Assembly (NCBI RefSeq): GCF_009725235.1
Contig: NZ_WJFC01000005.1
Location: 62,001 to 126,000 of the forward strand
Direction: 5' to 3'
From: Scytonema sp. UIC 10036
Lineage (GTDB): Bacteria; Cyanobacteriota; Cyanobacteriia; Cyanobacteriales; Nostocaceae
DNA: 64,000 nucleotides
Part shown: piece by piece, positions 20,581 to 29,915 of the stretch
Position numbering within the stretch: the stretch's first letter is position 1
Layout: each line of letters starts with the position of its first letter
The notes under the pieces: generated by a model
Database searches by the model: none
The model's input: the letters and a program-made list of their open reading frames with translations, nothing else
What the model was told of the DNA's origin: nothing
Translations under genes and position numbers: made by a program

Positions 20581-21356
20581 CCAACATCAAAACCTCTAAA
20601 GGAATTGCGTTCCCCACAGAGTACCCAAGCAATACCGTCTGCAACACTACAACAACTATCCGCCTCAATCAGATTTATGACTTGGTTACAGGTGTCTTCA
20701 TCGCAAACAAACTTATACGCAGCATCAATACTCCGGTTTAACTCCCCCTCCAGTGCAACAGCCGCTTTAAATTTTTCCTGTTTTCGTAATTGAGAAATAA
20801 AATCAAAAACTTTCTTCCCCTTATGATAACTGCCAACACTTATATTTAGATTTTCCGAAACCTCTTGAATCACAGATTTACCCTTTTTTAATTGAGATTT
20901 ATTGGCATCTATCAAAGTATTCAAATTTGAATACTTTGACTGATTCAAACAACGACCTCTCTCCCGTTGTCTTTCTTTAGCCTGGGGACGAAGTACGTTC
21001 TCCCAGTACTGTCCTTCATGAAATTTCTGGAAGTGAGTCTTCCCGCCTTCCCGGTGAAGATTAAAATCAAGTACTAGCTTCAAATCTTCTTCAGGCGAAC
21101 TAGACTTGACAAATTCCACCTTCACAACGGGAAATCCTAGCTGGCGAGCTATTTGCAACCGACACTTACCCGCCAAGACAATATTTACACCAGTACGTGC
21201 AGAAACCTTTAAAGATTCAAGAATTCCTTTTTCAGAAATACTTTTTTCTAAAGCAGGGCGATTTTCATTTTCACCATATATTTCTATTAGCTTTGGATGA
21301 ACAACCAATTCTGAGGGAGAGATATATATAGTTTCCGGATTAGGTGTTTCAGACAT
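20581..21356 (-). pseudogene. ParB-like gene, 3' truncated
   Basis: From ATG 21356 (MSETPNPETIYISPSELVVHP) the protein matches the intact ParB-like protein at 18344-19519 almost end to end through the CTPase-like box (LAGKCRLQIARQLGFP) and the HTH (ENLNISVGSYHKGKKVFDFISQL) to RNSFRGFDVGQV at about residue 255. Beyond that point the open frame continues to 20001, but its residues are only the antisense of HTH gene 1. The C-terminal third has therefore been replaced. It may still make an N-terminal ParB/HTH product that could bind DNA. Confidence 0.7.
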
Positions 21357-21876
21357 ATTTACACGCCGGGGTATCAATCATTTGAAAAAGATGAATTTAG
21401 GTCTTGAAAATCCATCTTAAGAAACAGGAATGCTTAGGCAATAAGACTTACAGTGCTCTTAGCTATGAGTAAAAATCAAAGCACGAAAGAATAATTGAGT
21501 TTTGTGATGATGAAGAATTATCTACGACAGAAAAACAATTGACGGAATTTTCCGGCGACGAAAAGTATTATTACTAACGCATCGAAAGCTAATGCTACTG
21601 AAGAGGTAGATAAGATATTGGTATCTAGAAAAAAAGCATCTACCTGTGGAAAGATGTGTGAAATTGGGTGTAGTCATGGTATGATGTATTGAGTTGATTG
21701 AATGGACAAAACAAGACTCCGCCCCGTTCAAGTAACGGGTGGACTTGTTTTTCCCTCAAAGTCCTACTCACAATAGGGCTTTGAGTAATTTTCCGAAACA
21801 TATTACACTAGAAAAAAGCATATCATGCTTTTTTCTATTTGGCAAAATTATAGAGCAAAGAAGGGTCAATAGTGAA
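21357..21876. other. Intergenic region upstream of HTH gene 2
   Basis: About 520 bp. It contains an AT-rich segment, a short inverted region around 21575-21650, and the hairpin AAAAAGCATATCATGCTTTTTT at about 21814-21835. That hairpin sits 40 bp before the HTH gene 2 start and could be an operator. No gene recognised. Confidence 0.45.
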
Positions 21877-22332
21877 ATGCCTCACCTTCAAATATTAAAT
21901 TCTATTGAAAAACAGGCATTAGAGCATATAGCAGCCAGTAGGAGCGATGAAATTAGCAAGAGAGCAAAAATCTTGCTAGAGCTTAATAATGGCGAAAATC
22001 AAAGAAATATAGTAAAAAAACTTGGTACAGCGCAGCAAACAGTAACAAATTGGAAGAAAAAGTGGACATCCAGTACCATTACGGCAGAAAACTGGGATTC
22101 AGCGATCGCAAAAGCGAATGAGATTTTAGGGGTAAACAGTGGCAGACCAAAGAAGTGCAAAAGTACAGAGGTAAGCAAAATAGTCGAAATCAGTGAATGG
22201 AGCAAGAACCGAAAACTCAGCCGTTCCAAGCACCATTACCACATGCAAATAGCTGAGGAAGCTACTAAAAGAGGGTTACCAGTGCTGTCACCCAGAAGCA
22301 TAGGACGCATTTTGGAAGCGCAACCCCAATAG
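21877..22332 (+). CDS. HTH DNA-binding protein 2
   Basis: 151 residues from ATG 21877; an upstream in-frame start at 21739 would add 46 residues unlike the paralogue. It is clearly homologous to HTH protein 1: LNSIEKQALEHIAASRSDEISKRAK, KKLGTAQQTVTNWKKKWTSS, NSGRPKKCKSTEVSKIVEIS and LSPRSIGRILE. As in copy 1 it runs head-on into a truncated parB-like gene, with 27 bp between them. The two copies plus two parB remnants form a duplicated module. DNA binding is strongly suggested, target unknown. Confidence 0.7.
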   Translation: MPHLQILNSIEKQALEHIAASRSDEISKRAKILLELNNGENQRNIVKKLGTAQQTVTNWKKKWTSSTITAENWDSAIAKANEILGVNSGRPKKCKSTEVSKIVEISEWSKNRKLSRSKHHYHMQIAEEATKRGLPVLSPRSIGRILEAQPQ

Positions 22333-22359
22333 ATAAAACAAGATTAATCGAGAGAGTTG

Positions 22360-22660
22360 TCACCTACAAGCGCGAATCGCATCTAATACTTTTCCCGACG
22401 CTCCAGAACGCGTAAACTTGTAAGCTGTGTCGATACTGGGGTTAAGTTTTTGTTGTAATGCTGTAAGCGATCGTAGTTTGCTTTCATCTTTTAATTGAGA
22501 AATTACCTCATGTGCTTTTTCCCCTTTGTGGTAGCTACCAACACTCAGCTTTACCTTCTTGGCAAACTCTTTAAGGACTGACAATTTCCTAGAGTTATGA
22601 GAATTAGTGTCATCTAACAAATAATTCAAATTTGAACACTTTGTTGCTGAAGTGGGGGGG
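22360..22660 (-). pseudogene. ParB-like gene remnant (middle part only)
   Basis: Only the ParB-like HTH segment is recognisable (KEFAKKVKLSVGSYHKGEKAHEVISQL, LTALQQKLNPSIDTAYKF, SGKVLDAI), matching the centre of the two other ParB-like proteins. The CTPase-like box and the C-terminus are missing. The open frame extends to 22797, but that part is encoded by a repeat block seen elsewhere in the origin region and is not ParB. It is probably a decayed third copy. Confidence 0.65.
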
Positions 22661-22702
22661 GGTGCAAAGTGGAGAATGAATCGGCAGAACATCAGGTTAA
22701 TG

Positions 22703-22759
22703 TCTGTACGTTCGCTCATTTTTAAAGGGTGAGAGGAATTAAAGCCTGACTGGGTAAGG
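22703..22759 (+). repeat. Origin repeat block, copy 1
   Basis: Block reading CTGTACGTTCGCTC ... GAGAGGAATTAA ... CTGACTGGGTAAGG. Related blocks: 23022-23081 (same strand), 24072-24129 (inverted) and a partial inverted copy at 25322-25361. It flanks the iteron field on both sides. Confidence 0.6.
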
Positions 22760-23021
22760 CAAAAACTTAATTCTGGATCTGATGGTAGTGACACCATGTA
22801 ATACGCACGAAAAGAGGTCAGAGATTAACGGTGTATTACATGGACTTGCGCCGTCGAGTTCTTCGGTGTAATACATGGTTGAGCATTGAATTTATTTATA
22901 GGTTGTGTTGTTTGGACTCAACACGAACTAGTACTACAAAAGACTTTGACGAAGGCGTATGCCAGTTGTGGGTAGAGACCGATGGGCGTGCGATCGGTCT
23001 TTGGTAACGAAGGCGTCTTTA

Positions 23022-23081
23022 CTGTACGTTCGCTCCCGAGCTCAGGGAGAGAAGAATTAACGTCTGACTGGGTAAGGTTTC
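23022..23081 (+). repeat. Origin repeat block, copy 2
   Basis: CTGTACGTTCGCTCCCGAGC ... GAATTAACG ... CTGACTGGGTAAGG. It is closest to the inverted copy at 24072-24129, including the CGAGCTCAGGG segment. Confidence 0.6.
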
Positions 23082-23240
23082 AAAGGAATTATGGATCGGC
23101 TAAAACCCCACCCGTGTAATACGTGGGGAAAGGGGGAAGGGGAGTGACGGTGTAATACATGGAAAAAGGGAAATGAAGTGTTCCGTGTAATACATGGAAA
23201 AGGAATTCTACAGTGCGGGTGTTACACCAAGATGTATGAG

Positions 23241-23300
23241 AACAAAAAAGTTCTACACAAGACAATAAAGTCGTACACAAGACAATAAAGTCCTACACTG
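23241..23300 (+). repeat. Iteron family B: three tandem 20-bp repeats
   Basis: Three adjacent 20-bp units, the last two reading GACAATAAAGTCSTACAC plus two bases and the first diverged. Inverted copies (GTGTAARACTTTATTGTC) lie at 23378-23395, 23435-23451 and 23805-23822. The family is distinct from the GTGTAATACATGG iterons but shares the GTGTAA start. Confidence 0.7.
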
Positions 23301-23696
23301 AAACCATCCATACTTTGGTACGTTTGCAACTGGATTTTGTATGATGGGCCTTCAATTAAAGTATTTTCAAAAACTTGGTGTAAAACTTTATTGTCACGCT
23401 CGCTCCTCAAAAAAGGAATGGGCAAGCGTCCCTTGGTAAAACTTTATTGTCAATCCAGTTTTTTGTACAACGAGAATAGTTAGCTGAACTTAAGATGCTC
23501 CCAAAGCGCGAATTTTACGTCCCTAGTTCAGGACACACTCAAAAATAATTACCTAGACTCGGCAGTTTTATTCTACATACATAAGTTTGAGCTAGGAGAA
23601 TAAAAACTTGAACTGGTGTTACAGCAAAACTTTGTGGATTGTGGCTGTAGCAAACACAACCGTCATATTGTAGCGCGAGCGCGTACCTCTGCTCTC

Positions 23697-23756
23697 GTTC
23701 AGCTAATTATTCTCTAGTTCAACTAATTATTCTCCAGTTCAGCTAATCATTTTCTT
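23697..23756 (+). repeat. Iteron family C: three tandem 20-bp repeats
   Basis: Three direct 20-bp units of the form GTTCARCTAATTATTCTCYA, the third more diverged. One inverted copy lies at 23472-23489 (GAGAATAGTTAGCTGAAC). This is the third repeat family inside the probable origin. Confidence 0.7.
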
Positions 23757-24071
23757 TGTACATTTTTTTGGCTAACGTAAGATTAAGGCTTGGGGGCTAC
23801 GCCAGTGTAAGACTTTATTGTCTCAATACACAAGACAGGGAATTTTGTGTAATACAGGGTACGACAGCACTATTTCAAATTGAATCTCCGGTGTAATACG
23901 GAGAGAATGTAACTTGCGGATTACACTCAGGGGATGTTTACGACCAATCCCGCCCGTGTATTACATGGAAACTCTTAATTTCCCTTCTCCCATGTAGTAC
24001 ACGGTTAGGCTGACTCAGCTTTTTCCCTGTAATACACGGGTTGGGTTTTAGCAAATCCACAATCGTATTGA

Positions 24072-24129
24072 AACCTTACCCTGTCAGGCATTAATTCCTC
24101 TCACCCTGAGCTCGGGAGCGAACGTACAG
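24072..24129 (-). repeat. Origin repeat block, copy 3 (inverted)
   Basis: Complement of the block at 23022-23081: ACCTTACCCTGTCAGGC ... TTAATTCCTCTC ... GAGCGAACGTACAG. Together with copies 1 and 2 it brackets the iteron field. Confidence 0.6.
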
Positions 24130-24298
24130 TGGGTAAGCATGGGGGCTGATTTAGAGGTATAGGGTTGGGGATTGGGGATGTCTAAGTTTTAACGTTGAAG
24201 AATTGTGTTTCTGAATTGTTTTGCAGGTCTGTGTTGCAAATTTCAATTGACTTAAGTGTTCCAGATTCAATTTAACTTGGAAAAAGTGGGAATTAATT

Positions 24299-25096
24299 TC
24301 ACACCTTTAAAACATCCTGTGAAGCTAAAACTATACTTTTTAAACTTTCTAATTCAAGTTGAGTCGTAACCAAGTTGACTGCTGAAGATTGGAGATTAGA
24401 AGATGTACTTCCTAGAAAAACCCCAAACCAAAGACCATCGCCATATCCGACATCAACTAACTCATATCCTTCATCCCAACGGTTTTTAATAGCAGTTGTA
24501 AAGTCATTAATGTTACGTGCAGAGGAATAAGCATTAGTACTTGGTGTGTCCTGAAAAACCCCAAACCAGTTACCATTACCGTATTCAACACCAACTAAGT
24601 CAGATCCTCGATCCCACATAGTCTTAATATCTGTTGTAAATTCACCAAGACTACCTGAGATGTCATAACCGTTACCACCTGGTTTGTTTTGAAAAACGCC
24701 AAACCAAGTACCATCGCCGTATTCAACATCAACTAAATCGTATCCTTCATTCCACCTGCTCTGAATCGCTGTTGTAAGTTCGTTAAGACTACTTGCAGGG
24801 TTAAAAGCATTAGCACCAGAATCTTGTTGAAAAACGCCAAACCAGGTACCATTGCCATATTCAACATCAACCAAGTGATATCCTTGACTCCACCTGTTCT
24901 GAATCGCTGTTGTAAATTCACCAAGACTACCTGAGATGTCATAACCGTTACCACCTGGTTTGTTTTGAAAAACGCCAAACCAAGTACCATCGCCGTATTC
25001 AACATCAACTAGATCGTATCCTTCATTCCACCTGCTCTGAATCGCTGTTGTAAATTCACCAAAACTACCTGTCACATTGTAGGCGTTTGTAACCAT
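24299..25096 (-). CDS. Tandem repeat protein (GYDLVDVEYGDGTWFGVF repeats)
   Basis: 265 residues made of five tandem units of about 46 residues. The core of each is a xFTTAIQxRWxxGYDLVDVEYG motif followed by DGTWFGVF and a GxxxxD/NAY linker. There is no signal peptide. The Trp, Tyr and WFGVF positions are invariant in all five units, so each unit is probably a small beta-structure. Similar W.....YGDGxW repeats occur at the C-terminus of some kinases (the DUF7477 type), but that link is from memory of the pattern only. DNA of units 1, 2 and 3 is nearly identical, so the array was recently amplified. Function unknown; probably protein binding. Confidence 0.7.
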   Translation of the reverse strand: MVTNAYNVTGSFGEFTTAIQSRWNEGYDLVDVEYGDGTWFGVFQNKPGGNGYDISGSLGEFTTAIQNRWSQGYHLVDVEYGNGTWFGVFQQDSGANAFNPASSLNELTTAIQSRWNEGYDLVDVEYGDGTWFGVFQNKPGGNGYDISGSLGEFTTDIKTMWDRGSDLVGVEYGNGNWFGVFQDTPSTNAYSSARNINDFTTAIKNRWDEGYELVDVGYGDGLWFGVFLGSTSSNLQSSAVNLVTTQLELESLKSIVLASQDVLKV

Positions 25097-25159
25097 AAGT
25101 ATATTTCCCTCTAGTAAAAACTCATAAATTACGATTTTATTTTATACTTTTTTTTCAGT

Positions 25160-25348
25160 GTCATCAATGCGATTCGTCAGGCTTCGCAACTAGGACAGCA
25201 GAAACGCTTAACTTGGGCTTATGTTGGTTTGCGCTCAGCTGTTCAGTTTCTCAACAATTTTCTCATCCTGGACTTCAACGAATTTCCTAAAAATCGCAAA
25301 AATGCCAAGTGGTCGCACTTTATAATTCCTCTCTTCCTTTCAAAATGA
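25160..25348 (+). pseudogene. Remnant of an unrecognised gene
   Basis: An open frame of 62 codons without a start reads like real protein (AIRQASQLGQQKRLTWAYVG, RSAVQFLNNFLILDF), ending inside the partial origin repeat block at 25322-25361. It looks like the C-terminal piece of a lost gene. I cannot assign a family. Confidence 0.4.
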
Positions 25349-25739
25349 GCGAACGTACAGTCTATAAGCTTTTTGGTGATTTATATGTTTTCAAGTACAT
25401 ATAAGCAAATAAACCCACACTTTCAACTGGCACATTGTTAAATACGCTAGCAGGGTGTTTTCGTGCTACAAGTCCAACGAAAAAATAAGCATTGTAAATG
25501 TAGTATAAGATTACATTTACACAGTGTTTAATATTTGTTTACAGATAGGTGCGCTCGCCCTTAAAAGCTTAATTTAGAGATCGCACTGCGTTTTTGGATA
25601 CCCCATTGAGTGGGCAGAGAAAATCAAAAGCATCGCCCAGTTGGCAGGACAGAGGCAGAGGTAGTGAGGGAGGTGATCGCTCCTCTGAGCCGTGAGATAG
25701 ATGAGTGCCTGGGGCATTAGGTGTGATGCCAAATTGGTA
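25349..25739. other. Intergenic region
   Basis: About 390 bp downstream of the NACHT gene. Apart from the end of the partial origin repeat and a HIP1-like site, nothing was recognised. Confidence 0.4.
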
Positions 25740-28385
25740 CTATTCTTCTATATTATTTTTGTCTTTCAAATTTTCTCTAACAATCCTAATCCCTGCCAAA
25801 ACTTCTGTTTCTATTAAGCTCACAATACGGTTGTGAGCTGAGTCTTGGTACCAGTAATTGTCAAGTGGTTCTTTAGTAGGGTAATTCTGTATTTCAGATT
25901 GGGTTGGTAATCTATATTTAAATCCTGATAAAGAATATTTATCATTTAACCATTCACAAAATGCTTGTGCATTATTTGCTTGCGTTATGATAATCTTTTT
26001 TCGTACATCTCTTTGTGGTAAACCTAATCTTAACCAATCACTGGGAGGTAAAACTTGACATTCTAAAATACCCTCATTTTCACCGTAGTCGATGATTTTT
26101 ACCCATCTCTCAGCAATAGGAATTTGATATTCTGCACAAGTTATCAAGCTGCTATCAATTTCCACACCATCATTAATACGTAGCAGTTTCTTTAATCGCA
26201 ATGAGAGTTTAACTCTAGCTGCTAAGTTAAAAATTTCCGAAATATCAGATACCAAACCTGCTTCAATTTTATCTTCTAGTTTTCGCCGAACATCTGGATC
26301 TACGCTTAATCCTTCTTTCACGCAATCATAAGCAAGTGCTATAGCTTCAACTGATGAATCCGGCATTTCTAGAATTTGGCTAATCAAATTACTAGCATTA
26401 GTTTGAGCAGAATATAGACGGATGGTTTCAGACCACCAAGAATTATTAATATTTCTAATTAATAAAGGTTCTATATTCAATTCTTTAATCTGAGATGCTG
26501 CTAGATATTCTTGAAAACTTAAATGAGCAAATTCATAAATATTTAGCTCTTTTTCTACTAATAAAGCACTAAAATCGCAAATTTTTTTGATAAAATCTTC
26601 TGGATTTACTCCACGACCTGCTACTTCTGCCAACTTGTGTTTTATACGTTCAATTCCCTCAGATAGCTTAAACTCACGGGTTTTTTGTTGCATTAACCCC
26701 AAAGCCAGTACTTGTAATACAGCTTGCTTCTGAGAAGCTGTGAGTGTATCAGGCATATTCTTAGATCTCTGTCGCCTTTCTAGTAAAACCTGGCAAATTT
26801 CTTTGTAAAGCTCAACTCTTTTTCCTGGGAGAGCGCTACCGCGACGGTGAACAGTGGCAATCATAGTTAATAACAAAGGATTTAGCGCCATCGATACTAA
26901 GGAATTACTATCCTTAATCCGCTTAATTAAATCATCAGCATTTTTTTTCGCTTCTTCCCGCACTCCTAAGTCTTTTTCTCCTGCACGAGCCATAATTTCT
27001 GTTTCACAATACCAGTTATGAATAAAGTCTTCCATTTGCTTGAGGCTGAAAGGCTGCACCTCTAAGACTATTACCTCTTGTTGTAGCTGGGCAGTTTTAT
27101 AGCCAAATGGTCGAGAAGTTAGTATAAAAGGCGTATCAGGGTATGCTCGCATTTGTTCATCTACCCAAGTGCTAACAAGTCTGCGCTCGGTTTCATCTGC
27201 CACTTCATCCAACCCATCCAGCATTACCAAACATTTATTTTCACCTAATTTTTCGCTAAACCAGTTATCTGGTGGATTAAGAGGTTGAATTTTTCGTTGT
27301 TGCTTTACTTGTTGGGTAATTAAATCTGCCAGAGGTGGTTGGTTTTTTACAATTTCCTGACGTACATCTCTCAAATACAACAACACAGGAATTAGTTTTG
27401 GTATCTTAGGATCTAATTTTCGCTGTTCGTTTGTTGCCAAACAAAGAGTTAAATGCCGTAAAAGTGTAGTTTTCCCTGAACCTGGTACTCCTAGCACTGC
27501 CATACGAGGATACACTAGCTTGTTATCCTTACCTTTCGCCGCTAAAAAATTCCATATTTCCTTGTGACTAGAGTTACTGGTTTTTATCTGCTCTTCTAAA
27601 ATTATTGCACTACGTATATTAGCAGTTTCTTTAGCCGCTATCTTGAGTGGCACAAAGACTTTATGCAATTTTAAAATACGATCTTTATCTAACCCTTGTG
27701 TTTGAAAATCACGACAGATATAAATTAAATTTTGATAGTATTCTTGCTTAAATGTAGAAGTATTAATCAACATTTTTCTGGAAATATAGTTAGCCAATGA
27801 CTGTTCACTAGCTTTCATTTCTTTATATAACTTTTGGAAAACTTTATGAGTTATATTATAAACAAATGAACCAAAAAAAGCAAAAATTGTTAATGTTAAT
27901 GTCAAAAATAACCATAATACTGAAGCTAGCAATTCGCGCCTAATTAAAAAAATAACTGTTATTAATAAACTTAGGCAAGCAGGAACCCATATTAATTTTT
28001 TTTTATATTTTTTTGGTAATACTATAATAGGTGGTATAACAGTTCCTAAAATGACCAAAAACAGGGCAATATAGGAAACAATAGTACTAAGTTCTTGGGA
28101 CAATAATTTATTTTTAAGTAGTCCGTATAAGATAAAGCCTCCTAATAATGGTAAAAGACTTTCAACCCAATTATAATTTGTTTGCGAAGCGTTATTTTGC
28201 GGTTGAGCCGATAATAAAGTCAGTATGAAACAGGCAACTATACACGTACCTGTCAGCAAAAGAATTACGGGGTTTTCAATTTTTAAATCTTGTTTGCTAG
28301 GTAATTGATTTATCAACCAAGCTAAAAGACCATTGCTAAATACTAATAGCAGAGGTAGTAGATAATCTTTGAAAAGTTTAGGCAT
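25740..28385 (-). CDS. Membrane-anchored NACHT ATPase with FGE-like C-terminus
   Basis: 881 residues. The first 180 contain six or seven hydrophobic helices (about 8-25, 38-60, 76-92, 102-123, 132-148, 152-176). A NACHT module follows: Walker A in LGVPGSGKTTLL at 298-309, Walker B LVMLDGLDEV at 387-396, then FILTSRP and the helical NACHT-associated region (LCTMIATVHRRG-like segment, FAHLSFQEYLAA). The last 80 residues (NAQAFCEWLNDKY, YRLPTQSEIQ) match the end of formylglycine-generating-enzyme/C-type-lectin-like domains. NACHT proteins of this kind act in cyanobacterial signalling and phage defence, and some FGE-type tails are variable domains of diversity-generating retroelements. No reverse transcriptase is in the window. 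A single gene; ligand unknown. Confidence 0.85.
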   Translation of the reverse strand: MPKLFKDYLLPLLLVFSNGLLAWLINQLPSKQDLKIENPVILLLTGTCIVACFILTLLSAQPQNNASQTNYNWVESLLPLLGGFILYGLLKNKLLSQELSTIVSYIALFLVILGTVIPPIIVLPKKYKKKLIWVPACLSLLITVIFLIRRELLASVLWLFLTLTLTIFAFFGSFVYNITHKVFQKLYKEMKASEQSLANYISRKMLINTSTFKQEYYQNLIYICRDFQTQGLDKDRILKLHKVFVPLKIAAKETANIRSAIILEEQIKTSNSSHKEIWNFLAAKGKDNKLVYPRMAVLGVPGSGKTTLLRHLTLCLATNEQRKLDPKIPKLIPVLLYLRDVRQEIVKNQPPLADLITQQVKQQRKIQPLNPPDNWFSEKLGENKCLVMLDGLDEVADETERRLVSTWVDEQMRAYPDTPFILTSRPFGYKTAQLQQEVIVLEVQPFSLKQMEDFIHNWYCETEIMARAGEKDLGVREEAKKNADDLIKRIKDSNSLVSMALNPLLLTMIATVHRRGSALPGKRVELYKEICQVLLERRQRSKNMPDTLTASQKQAVLQVLALGLMQQKTREFKLSEGIERIKHKLAEVAGRGVNPEDFIKKICDFSALLVEKELNIYEFAHLSFQEYLAASQIKELNIEPLLIRNINNSWWSETIRLYSAQTNASNLISQILEMPDSSVEAIALAYDCVKEGLSVDPDVRRKLEDKIEAGLVSDISEIFNLAARVKLSLRLKKLLRINDGVEIDSSLITCAEYQIPIAERWVKIIDYGENEGILECQVLPPSDWLRLGLPQRDVRKKIIITQANNAQAFCEWLNDKYSLSGFKYRLPTQSEIQNYPTKEPLDNYWYQDSAHNRIVSLIETEVLAGIRIVRENLKDKNNIEE

Positions 28386-29025
28386 ATTTCTTAGAAATAT
28401 TGTGAATAACTACTAATTCTGAATTGACTGTCTCTTACAAGTGTAACTCGTTACAAAGATTCTGACTTTTCATGGGATGGGGAAAAGTCAAAGTGGTTCG
28501 CGAGAGTTAGTGGCTATTGGTGACAAATTAAAAGCAAGGCAATTTTGTCAATACCTCTAAATGTAGAAAGAATTATTTAGAACTTTTCAAGTAATATTTG
28601 CCTTGAGGAGAAATCATGTGAAACTCAGGAAAGATGGGTAATTAAGGGATTGTGGGTGATTTACGATGAGCGGTAACTGATATCTTGCACCAAGAAAAAT
28701 TGAAATTATTTATATACTCAGTACTAAGCCTAAAGCCCTTGTTTTACCGATAAAAGCCAAAAAAAGTGATGTAACTTTATTGCGCTGCTTTTGACTAAAT
28801 CTAGGCTTCTACGGAGAGGTGCAAGATCTGAGCCTCCGACTAGCGGCGATCGCCACTAGCAACAAATGAAAGATGCACATTTTTCTTCACTGACTGAAAT
28901 CCTTGTTATATAAAGGTTATAAAATGTGCATCTTAGGAGGTAACCGAAAGACAAATCGAGACCATGCTAAAAAAACTCATAGACCGATGGTAGAAGACGA
29001 AGTCATTGCAGAGCAATTATCCGCA
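28386..29025. other. Intergenic region containing a MITE
   Basis: About 640 bp with no convincing gene. It contains the IS-related MITE at 28678-28832 and a partially palindromic stretch (AAATGTGCATC near 28868-28935) of unknown meaning. Confidence 0.45.
28678..28832. repeat. MITE sharing ends with the IS4-like element
   Basis: About 155 bp bounded by CTGATATCTTGCACC and the complement of CTCAGATCTTGCACC. The TATCTTGCACC terminus is the same as that of the IS at 45022-46614, so this is probably a non-autonomous relative. A lone similar end lies at 62473-62489. Confidence 0.55.
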
Positions 29026-29280
29026 TTACTTAGGCGCTTGGAACACTATCACTTTCCTTACGCCTCTTGCCCCAAACACATCATGTAGGTGCAAGGTGCA
29101 AGCTCCGTTAATGCGACAACCGGTGTAAAGGCACATTCCAAATAATGCGCGATTGCGTCGCTTGACAAAGCCCTCTGTAAATAAGAGATTAATTTGGTCG
29201 GGAGTTAAAATTTCTGCCCGACCGAAACGGTTTATTTTCAGAGGGGAGACTTGACTACGCAACGGATTGCGATCGCCCAT
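29026..29280 (-). pseudogene. Tyrosine recombinase fragment
   Basis: 84 codons showing the start of a phage-type integrase catalytic domain (ILTPDQINLLF, RNRALFGMCLYTGCRINGACTL, with the first catalytic Arg in GCRI). The frame then runs into unrelated sequence. The catalytic His-x-x-Arg and Tyr are missing, so it is inactive. Confidence 0.65.
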
Positions 29281-29382
29281 ACCGTACTACAAAACCCACC
29301 ACTATTCATTTGACAAAATCCATAGTCGAGAATAACAAAAAGATTGCAGAACTTGACTTGCAACTGTGCCAGTCGCAACCAA

Positions 29383-29859
29383 TCAGAATACCCAACAGTT
29401 TGAGCCATCCATTATAAAATCCTCAAAGCAGTTAGTAAAGCTGGCAAAGTGAAAATATTTTAAAGGCAAGCGAGAAATCGTTAGTAAGCTGAAGTTCTCA
29501 AGCTCAGCAAGCATCCTCAGCCTGGATAAGTCCTCTGCAAAATTTTCACTTGTCTCGTGCAATCTGTCAAAATTATCCAGTACCAAAAGCCTGCTTGTTC
29601 CTTGCGATAAACAATTCACCACTTGACTCCATTGTAAAGAGTAGTAGAATCCAAAACTCATGGCGATCGCTTCAAAAAGATTATCCAAATAAAAGGGATA
29701 CTCCAAACTTAGATACACGGCTTGTAACTTAATATCTTTTAGCAGGCATTCCTTAACAGTGTAAGTCTTTCCAATTCCTTCTTTTCCATATAAGTTAATA
29801 TTCTTGCTGTCAGTCAATTTATCAATTAACTCACGATAGTATTGGTATCTCAATATCAT
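29383..29859 (-). CDS. Small P-loop ATPase
   Basis: 158 residues from ATG 29859, which has a perfect GGAGG seven bases upstream; the upstream in-frame start at 29901 lacks one. Walker A is YGKEGIGKTYT near 25-35 and Walker B RLLVLDNFDRL near 92-102. It looks like a minimal AAA/STAND-type ATPase module cut short after the sensor region (LLTISRLPL), with no C-terminal effector domain. It is the last gene of the minus-strand train that begins near 42.2 kb. It may load or regulate the FtsK-like translocase three genes upstream, but this is inference from position only. Confidence 0.65.
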   Translation of the reverse strand: MILRYQYYRELIDKLTDSKNINLYGKEGIGKTYTVKECLLKDIKLQAVYLSLEYPFYLDNLFEAIAMSFGFYYSLQWSQVVNCLSQGTSRLLVLDNFDRLHETSENFAEDLSRLRMLAELENFSLLTISRLPLKYFHFASFTNCFEDFIMDGSNCWVF

Positions 29860-29915
29860 TATCTTTCCTCCAATGGAAAATCCCTTATTGAGCCGGGACA
29901 AGGATCGGTTAAGCC

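Larger units (their letters stand above)
22794..24040. other. Probable replication origin: iteron family A (GTGTAATACATGG)
   Basis: About 11 copies of a 13-bp motif, consensus GTGTAWTACATGG. Plus-strand copies start at 22831, 22866, 23114, 23150, 23185, 23847, 23891 (shortened) and 23956. Copies in the other direction lie near 22794, 23990 and 24025. Spacing is irregular, and the array is interrupted by two other repeat families. Repeats of this density next to a CyRepA1 gene are the classic appearance of an iteron-controlled plasmid origin. There is no gene between 22.8 and 24.3 kb. Confidence 0.75.

Noticed and set aside
22794..24040. CRISPR array
   Set aside because: Repeats are 13-20 bp, in both directions, with irregular gaps and three families. 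There are no constant-length spacers and no cas genes, so iterons fit better.
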